Source: Acidobacteriota bacterium
GTDB lineage: Bacteria; Acidobacteriota; UBA890
DNA length: 7,196 nucleotides
Direction of reading: 5' to 3'
Assembly: GCA_022563115.1 (NCBI GenBank)
Contig: JADFNY010000195.1
Span: 1 to 7,196, forward strand
In this document: in pieces, positions 1-5,271 of the stretch
Layout of the letters: each line of letters starts with the position of its first letter
Position numbering within the stretch: the stretch's first letter is position 1
The notes under the pieces: generated by a model
What the model was told of the DNA's origin: nothing
The model's database searches: none
Seen by the model: only the letters and a program-made list of their open reading frames with translations
Position numbers and translations under genes: made by a program

Positions 1-2195
1 ACAACGTCCTGCTGATCACGGTCGACACGATTCGAGCCGACCGCCTCGGAGCCTACGGCTTCGAAGGAATCGACACACCGATCATCGATTCCCTCGCCGC
101 TCGCGGCGTCACCTTCACCCGGGCCTATTCTCCGACCCCTCTGACGCTGCCCTCGCACGCGTCGATTTTCTCCGGCACGTTCCCCCCCTATCACGGGGTC
201 CGCGACAACGGGGCCTTTGCTGTACCCGCAGAGCTCACCTTGATGGCCGAGGTGTTCCAGGCCAACGGTTTCGCGACCGCAGCTTTTGTGGGTGCCTTCG
301 TCCTGGACTCGCGATTCGGCCTGGATCAGGGCTTCGAGTCTTATTTCGATGACTTCGAGCTGCCGCGCCAAAATATCATCGGGCTCGGTACCGTGCAGCG
401 CCCCGCAGAAGAGGTGATCGACGCGGCGCTGGAATGGCTCGAGGGCGAGGGCGGCTTACCGTTCTTCCTTTGGGTGCACCTGTACGACCCGCATACGCCC
501 TATGCGCCCCCCGAACCGTACCGTTCGGAGTATGCGGGCAAGCCGTATCTGGGTGAGATCGCCTATACGGACGCCCAGATCGGCAGACTGTTGGAAGGAC
601 TCAGCGGGCGCGGCGTCGCCGCCGACACCTTCGTCGTGGTTGTGGGCGATCACGGCGAGAGTCTGGGAGAGCATGGCGAGATCGAGCACGGCTTCTTCGT
701 TTATGAGGAGTCGATTCATGTTCCGTTGATCATCTCGTTGCCCTTCGCTCAACTTCACGGGGTTCGGCGCTCGCAGCTCGTCTCGCTCGTCGACATCATG
801 CCGACCGTCCTGGAGATGAGCGGGCTCGATCTTCCGCCCGCCCTTCAGGGACTCAGCTTGGTGCCGTTGTTCTCCGGCCAGCCGGACGACTGGCGGCAGT
901 ACGTCTATTCCGAAACCTTTTATCCCCGATACCACTTCGGCTGGAGCGAGCTGCAGGCGGTCCAGGACGAGCGATACAAGCTCATTCTGTCTCCCGAACC
1001 GGAGCTCTACGATCTGCTCGACGACCCGGACGAGTCGAACAACCTGGCTGCTGAAAGAGTGTCTGTTTTCGCGACGCTCGAGCGCGAGGCCGAGGCGATG
1101 ATCGCCGCCTACGGCGAAGGGGGAGGCAGGGCGCAAGTTGTCGAGATCGATGAAGATACACGGCAGAGTCTGGCGGCTTTGGGGTATCTAGGCGGCTTTC
1201 AACCCGCCGTCGATGACGATCAGGAGGTGTTGCCGAGCCCGAGAGACAGGATCGGTGTTTACAACGACCTGCTGATGGCGAGGAGGCTGAAGCACCAGGG
1301 GAGGCTGGAAGAGTCGCAGCTGCTTCTCGAGCAGATTGTCGTGGAAGCACCGGCGGCGATCGATGCCTATATGACGCTCGGCAACCTTCACTCCGAGCAA
1401 GGTCGCCACATAGAGGCGATCGCGGTTTTCGAGGCGGCGATCGCCGAGAAGCCGACGGACACCAGCCTGCTGCTGCTGCTCGCGTCCGAGAACATGAAGC
1501 TCAGGAGGTTCGATCAAGCCGAGAAGCTTCTCATGGACTTCATCGATGTCGTTCCGGAGGACGCGAGAATTTATTACTTCCTCGGGAACCTCAATCGATT
1601 CGGGAGAAATCATCGAACGGCGATCGAATACTACCGAAAAAGCATCGCTCTGAATCCCCAGTCAGCCGCTTCCCACACCGGATTGGCGTCCTCGTATTTG
1701 TCGACGGACGAAGTCGCCCTCGCCGAGGAACACATCAACCGGGCCCTCGAGATCGACGATTCGATTCCCGATGTGAACTTCACGCTCGCACAGGTGTACC
1801 AGAAGCGCGGCGCACTGGATGATGCCCGCCGTGGCTACCTCCGGGAGCTCGAGCTGTTTCCTAGCCACCTCCGCGCGAGCTACAACCTGAGTATCGTCTA
1901 TAGGGAGGAGGGGCTCGTTGGCAAGGAGGAGGAGTACCTCCGCAAGGCGATCGAGATCAATCCGGACTTCCCCCTGAGCCATTTATTCCTGGCCAGGATC
2001 TACATGCATAGGGGCGAGCAGCTGGAGGAGGCCGCGCACATGGTGGAGTGGGCGATGCAGCAGCAGCTCCCCGATCCCGACCTGGCGTTCGGCCATTTCC
2101 TTCTCGCTGACCTCTACAATCGCCTGGGGGATGCGGAGCGCGCGCGGGAGAATGCCCGCATGGGCGAGCAAGTCCGTCGCCGCATTGGTCGTTAG
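1..2195 (+). CDS. Sulfatase-like (alkaline phosphatase superfamily) enzyme fused to TPR repeats, 5'-partial
   Basis: The frame is open from the left edge (first full codon at base 3), giving 730 residues without the true start or any signal peptide. The Met at 240 is internal, because essential motifs lie before it. Residues about 1-350 form a sulfatase-like domain: N-terminal strand with metal-ligand Asp8 (NVLLITVD), nucleophile-position motif TLPSH at 48-52, WVHLYDPH at 157-164, and the Asp216-His217 pair followed by conserved His224 and His229. A YKLI...ELYDLLDDPDE segment (about 325-343) closes the domain, as is usual in the family. A linker with RQSLAALGYLGG (about 387-398) leads to about nine 34-residue TPR-like repeats (about 419-725), which normally mediate protein contacts. 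The nucleophile position is Thr, not the Cys or Ser that is converted to formylglycine, so true sulfatase activity is doubtful. Phosphotransferase or phosphodiesterase chemistry is as likely. The substrate is unknown. Envelope location is inferred from the family and the absence of Cys. Confidence 0.9.
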   Translation, partial: NVLLITVDTIRADRLGAYGFEGIDTPIIDSLAARGVTFTRAYSPTPLTLPSHASIFSGTFPPYHGVRDNGAFAVPAELTLMAEVFQANGFATAAFVGAFVLDSRFGLDQGFESYFDDFELPRQNIIGLGTVQRPAEEVIDAALEWLEGEGGLPFFLWVHLYDPHTPYAPPEPYRSEYAGKPYLGEIAYTDAQIGRLLEGLSGRGVAADTFVVVVGDHGESLGEHGEIEHGFFVYEESIHVPLIISLPFAQLHGVRRSQLVSLVDIMPTVLEMSGLDLPPALQGLSLVPLFSGQPDDWRQYVYSETFYPRYHFGWSELQAVQDERYKLILSPEPELYDLLDDPDESNNLAAERVSVFATLEREAEAMIAAYGEGGGRAQVVEIDEDTRQSLAALGYLGGFQPAVDDDQEVLPSPRDRIGVYNDLLMARRLKHQGRLEESQLLLEQIVVEAPAAIDAYMTLGNLHSEQGRHIEAIAVFEAAIAEKPTDTSLLLLLASENMKLRRFDQAEKLLMDFIDVVPEDARIYYFLGNLNRFGRNHRTAIEYYRKSIALNPQSAASHTGLASSYLSTDEVALAEEHINRALEIDDSIPDVNFTLAQVYQKRGALDDARRGYLRELELFPSHLRASYNLSIVYREEGLVGKEEEYLRKAIEINPDFPLSHLFLARIYMHRGEQLEEAAHMVEWAMQQQLPDPDLAFGHFLLADLYNRLGDAERARENARMGEQVRRRIGR
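1257..2180 (+). other. TPR repeat region of the sulfatase-like protein
   Basis: This is the C-terminal half of the sulfatase-like protein. Nine consecutive units of about 34 residues can be laid out, most ending in Pro or Asp after an amphipathic helix (for example ...AIAEKP, ...SIALNP, ...AIEINP). They carry TPR-typical small and aromatic positions such as YMTLGNLHSEQGRHIEAI and ASYNLSIVYREEGL. Units 2, 4, 6 and 7 fit best. Unit 1 is degenerate and unit 8 is slightly long. TPR arrays form a superhelical scaffold that binds partner proteins or peptides; the partner here is unknown. Confidence 0.85.
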
Positions 2196-2210
2196 CCGTC
2201 CGAGTGACCA

Positions 2211-2240
2211 TTGACAAAAGTACGGGGAGCTTGCAAGAAT
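2211..2240 (+). promoter_or_regulatory. Sigma70-like promoter of the TonB-dependent receptor gene
   Basis: A perfect -35 hexamer TTGACA (2211-2216) is followed, after 18 bases, by AAGAAT (2235-2240), which matches TATAAT at four of six positions including the final AAT. This would start transcription near 2247 and give a leader of roughly 80 bases. It begins 15 bases after the stop of the upstream gene, so the receptor probably has its own transcript. The assignment is by sequence match only. Confidence 0.55.
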
Positions 2241-2247
2241 AGCTTGC
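2228..2247 (+). repeat. AGCTTGC direct repeat flanking the -10 box, possible operator
   Basis: AGCTTGC occurs at 2228-2234 and again at 2241-2247, 13 bases apart start to start, with the -10 hexamer AAGAAT exactly between them. The first copy also overlaps an 8-base perfect palindrome, CTTGCAAG (2230-2237). A regulator bound here would cover the promoter core. No known regulator site is recognised, and short repeats like this can occur by chance. Confidence 0.3.
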
Positions 2248-2283
2248 GCTTCTCAAAAAAACTCGTAGCTGCCCGGCCATCGG

Positions 2284-2299
2284 TCTGAGGCTGCTCAGA
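2284..2299 (+). other. Small hairpin in the receptor mRNA leader
   Basis: TCTGAG (2284-2289) and CTCAGA (2294-2299) form a 6-bp stem with the 4-base loop GCTG, about 20 bases before the Shine-Dalgarno sequence. There is no T-tract after it, so it is not an intrinsic terminator. It could affect mRNA stability or have no role. A second, weaker foldback (GGCT 2306-2309 with AGCC 2315-2318) abuts the Shine-Dalgarno sequence. Confidence 0.3.
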
Positions 2300-2318
2300 T
2301 GGTTGGGCTCTATCAGCC

Positions 2319-2324
2319 AAGGAG
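2319..2324 (+). promoter_or_regulatory. Shine-Dalgarno sequence that fixes the receptor start
   Basis: AAGGAG lies 5 bases before the ATG at 2330. This settles the start: the in-frame TTG at 2303 has no comparable ribosome binding site, and the in-frame GTG at 2324 overlaps the AAGGAG itself. Starting at 2330 also gives a clean signal peptide (M-A-A-R, then a hydrophobic run). Confidence 0.8.
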
Positions 2325-2329
2325 TGGTC

Positions 2330-5266
2330 ATGGCCGCACGCGCAGTCGCTCTTGTAGCAACGCTTCTATTGGTGGTTGTCGGTATTCCAACTTTGGCCGC
2401 GGCCGACAGCGCTGCGACGGCGCCCCAAGGGGCGGCTTCCGTCGGAGAGATCTCGGGTACCGTCACGGGTCCCGAGGGCGGTCCGTTGCCCGGTGCGGAT
2501 GTCACCCTGCAAGGCGAGAGCCTCATCCAGGCGATGGCCCGCACGTTCTCCAGCGCCAACGGGCTCTTTCGCTTCCGCAATCTCCGACCGGGTACCTACA
2601 CGGTGACGGTAAGCCTCTCTGGCTTTCAGAGCCTCGAGTATCAGGTCGCCGTGAACGTCGGGGCGATCGCGACGGTGCTCGTGAGCCTCGAGCTCGCAGG
2701 CGCCGAGGAAGTACTGACCGTCACCGCACAATCGCCACTCATCGAGATCGCGAAGGCGCAGATTTCCTCGTCGTACGGCGAGGACCTCATTGCGAGCATT
2801 CCGATCGCCCGGGAATTCGTCGAGGTGCAGGACTTCACGCCGGGCATCACCGATCGGGGCGCGTATGGTGCCGGTGGGGTTGTCGAGAGCCGCTACCGGA
2901 GGGGATCGTCTACCAGCGCCTATAAGCTGAACGGGGTCGATATCACCGAGCCGGACTGGGGTACCACCTGGGTCAACCCGAGCATCGATACGATCGCCGA
3001 GATTCAGGTGGTCGGCATCGGTGCCTCGGCCGAGTACGGCAACTTCACCGGCGCTACGGTCAACATTGTCACCAAGGGTGGCACCAACGAGTTCCACGGC
3101 GCGTTGAGTCACTACTATTCCGCCGACGCCTTGCGCGGTGACAATGCCGGCGGGGTCCCCGAATACACGCGCGGGTTCTTCGACTATGACCACGACTTTT
3201 CGGTTTCTCTCGGTGGCCCGCTGGTTCGCGAGAAGCTTCTCTTCTTCTCCAACTACGGCTACAGCACGATCAAGCGTCAGCCGTTCGCGGATCCCTCCTT
3301 CGAGGGTGTGGATCCTCGTCGAGAGACGACGACGCGAAACCGATTCCACGGCCGCCTCGATTGGTTGCTCAACGATAGCAACGTGGTCGGATTCATGTTC
3401 AATGCGGATCCCAGCACCGACCGCGGCCTGGGTCAGGGTCCGGGAGACGGCCCGGAAATCGGCAACGACATCGACTTCAGCACCAAGTCCTGGTTGGTAA
3501 GCTGGCAATCGCAGCTTTCCGACAACGCCTACTTTGATTTTCGCTACGGCGGATATTTAGGAAACTACCTTGAGGAGCCGATCGTCTGCTGCGACGTGCC
3601 GTTAATCTTCGACTACCTCACGAACATTTCGTACAACACCAGCGGTTTCATACTCGACGAGGACAATGGCCGGCACGAGGTCAACACCTCGCTGACCTAC
3701 TACGCCGACGAATTCCTCGGCGCCTCCCACAATCTGAAGATCGGCATGGAATACGAGAACACCTGGTCATTGTTCCTCGGTCGCTACACGGGCGACGACG
3801 CCGGTGCTATCTTCATCTATCCGTACTACGGCTACACTTACATTTACGGCTTCACCTACGACTCCCACCTCGATGTCGAGATAAAACGCGTCTCGGCCTT
3901 CGTCCAGGACGACATTCAGATCGGTGACCGCCTCAACCTGAACCTGGGGCTGCGGTGGGATAATGTGAAGCTCGATGACCTATATGGACCGGGATCGCGC
4001 GCCACCGAGGACCCGAGATACGACGGATCGCTTGATCCCGCGATTTATCCTCCCGCCGTCTATGGCCCCGCCCCACGACAGCTCACCCATCTCAGCAATC
4101 TGGCGCCGCGATTGGGCGCCACGCTCGACCTTGCAGGAGATGCGAGATACGTCGCTCACGGCAGCTGGGGGCGCTACTTCGAGAAAGCGATGGCGTATGG
4201 GCCGATTTCTTCGCACGGCGCCGCTTACGAGAGCTTCGAGTACTTCTTCAACTACACGGACGTTCCCTGGGATCCCAACAACATCGACACGGAATTCTGG
4301 ACGTCGCTGGCGTTCGCTCCGGAAGCCTTCGTTCTCTCCTACGCGTACGGAGAGAACGTGCCGTATGCCCTAGACCCCGACCTCAAACAACAGCACACTG
4401 ACGTAGTCAACGTCGGCCTCGAGGTGGAGCTTGCGCCCGACTGGATTGTGGGCGCCGATTACATCCACAAACGCGACCGCGACATGATGATTCCAGTAGA
4501 CCGAGCGCCGCACACCTACGTGCCCTTCGAGTATACGGACCCACTGGGCGGCACCCAGACCCTCTACGAGCAAACGGACGATCTTGCGAGCGACTTCATC
4601 ATCTCGAACGACGATTACTATTTCCGCACGCACGACATGTTCATCGTGTCGCTGGAGAAACGGGCGTCCCGAGACTTCAGTTTCAACACCTCGCTGACCT
4701 GGCAGAAAAGCTTCGGCAACATCGAGAATACCGTCGATGCCAACTGGGGGTTCGGGAACCTGTACAGCGCTTCCACCAACCCGAACTTCAACGGTCACCC
4801 CTACTCCGAGGGTCTGCTGACCCACAACCGCGAGTGGCAGTTCAAGACATTCGCTAACTATCGACTGCCCTGGGGGATTCAGGCCGCTGTCTACTATCGG
4901 TTGGAAAGCGGCAGACTGTGGACACCCCGCATCCGGAAGAGGCGGATACCCCAACTCGATAATACTGCCGCCGGAACATGGGGCAATGTCCGGCTAGAGC
5001 CCCGGGGCAATCGGCCGACGGATGCGTTGAACAACCTCGACCTCAGATTCGGGAAGGTGTTCGACATTGGAAACACGAGTCTCGATTTCACCGTCGATGT
5101 ATTCAACGCCATCAACTCGAATTCGGTCAGGGGCGATCGAAACGACGCCGGTATGTACCGCAACATCAACTCGACCTTTCCCATCTCCGGAGGGAACTCC
5201 TTTGGGGAGCCGCGCAGAATCGTGCGGCCGCGTCAAGTGCGCCTGGCGATCAGATTCGTGTTCTGA
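2330..5266 (+). CDS. TonB-dependent outer-membrane receptor, Oar-like, with carboxypeptidase-regulatory-like domain
   Basis: This is a complete 978-residue protein starting at ATG 2330 behind AAGGAG. A signal peptide covers about residues 1-25: Arg4, a hydrophobic core, and probable cleavage after Ala23-Ala24-Ala25. Residues about 40-122 are a carboxypeptidase-D regulatory-like Ig-type fold (GEISGTVTGPEGGPLPGADV, then LFRFRNLRPGTYTVTVSLSGF). EEVLTVTA (126-133) sits where a TonB box is expected. The plug follows to about 250 (YKLNGVDIT, EIQVVGIGASAEYGNFTGATVNIVTKGGTNEFHG). The rest is a roughly 700-residue barrel with alternating aromatic strands and conserved receptor segments such as VSAFVQDDIQIGDRLNLNLGLRWD; it ends in RLAIRFVF with the terminal Phe typical of barrel insertion. 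Such proteins import ligands through the outer membrane using TonB and the proton-motive force. The ligand is unknown. No SusD-like partner is in the window, so the Oar-like type fits better than SusC. It contains only two Cys, adjacent at 420-421. Confidence 0.95.
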   Translation: MAARAVALVATLLLVVVGIPTLAAADSAATAPQGAASVGEISGTVTGPEGGPLPGADVTLQGESLIQAMARTFSSANGLFRFRNLRPGTYTVTVSLSGFQSLEYQVAVNVGAIATVLVSLELAGAEEVLTVTAQSPLIEIAKAQISSSYGEDLIASIPIAREFVEVQDFTPGITDRGAYGAGGVVESRYRRGSSTSAYKLNGVDITEPDWGTTWVNPSIDTIAEIQVVGIGASAEYGNFTGATVNIVTKGGTNEFHGALSHYYSADALRGDNAGGVPEYTRGFFDYDHDFSVSLGGPLVREKLLFFSNYGYSTIKRQPFADPSFEGVDPRRETTTRNRFHGRLDWLLNDSNVVGFMFNADPSTDRGLGQGPGDGPEIGNDIDFSTKSWLVSWQSQLSDNAYFDFRYGGYLGNYLEEPIVCCDVPLIFDYLTNISYNTSGFILDEDNGRHEVNTSLTYYADEFLGASHNLKIGMEYENTWSLFLGRYTGDDAGAIFIYPYYGYTYIYGFTYDSHLDVEIKRVSAFVQDDIQIGDRLNLNLGLRWDNVKLDDLYGPGSRATEDPRYDGSLDPAIYPPAVYGPAPRQLTHLSNLAPRLGATLDLAGDARYVAHGSWGRYFEKAMAYGPISSHGAAYESFEYFFNYTDVPWDPNNIDTEFWTSLAFAPEAFVLSYAYGENVPYALDPDLKQQHTDVVNVGLEVELAPDWIVGADYIHKRDRDMMIPVDRAPHTYVPFEYTDPLGGTQTLYEQTDDLASDFIISNDDYYFRTHDMFIVSLEKRASRDFSFNTSLTWQKSFGNIENTVDANWGFGNLYSASTNPNFNGHPYSEGLLTHNREWQFKTFANYRLPWGIQAAVYYRLESGRLWTPRIRKRRIPQLDNTAAGTWGNVRLEPRGNRPTDALNNLDLRFGKVFDIGNTSLDFTVDVFNAINSNSVRGDRNDAGMYRNINSTFPISGGNSFGEPRRIVRPRQVRLAIRFVF

Positions 5267-5271
5267 CCGAC
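5267..5271. other. Five-base spacer between convergent genes
   Basis: The receptor stop TGA (5264-5266) and the reverse-strand peptidase stop (5272-5274) are separated by CCGAC only. There is no room for a shared terminator between the genes. A small stem inside the receptor end (CCGCGC 5210-5215 with GTGCGG 5222-5227, one G-U pair) has no T-tract. Confidence 0.9.

Noticed and set aside
456..1136. 226-codon antisense open frame in the sulfatase-like gene
   Set aside because: Same kind of register-aligned shadow; the conserved DHGE and YDLLDDPDE motifs lie on the plus strand.
240..2195. Met at 240 as the true start of the sulfatase-like gene
   Set aside because: The same frame is open back to base 3 and encodes the first metal ligand (Asp8) and the TLPSH nucleophile motif, so 240 is an internal Met.
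2303..2329. TTG at 2303 as the receptor start (9 extra residues)
   Set aside because: ATG 2330 has an ideal AAGGAG 5 bases upstream and gives a standard signal peptide. The TTG start would place a non-typical segment before it.
2366..3508. 380-codon antisense open frame inside the receptor gene
   Set aside because: Its codons are in exact register with the receptor codons on the other strand, the usual stop-poor shadow in GC-rich genes. The product has no recognisable domain or signal, and the receptor frame explains the sequence.
5210..5227. Stem CCGCGC/GTGCGG as a terminator of the receptor gene
   Set aside because: It lies inside the coding sequence, about 40 bases before the stop, with one G-U pair and no T-tract.
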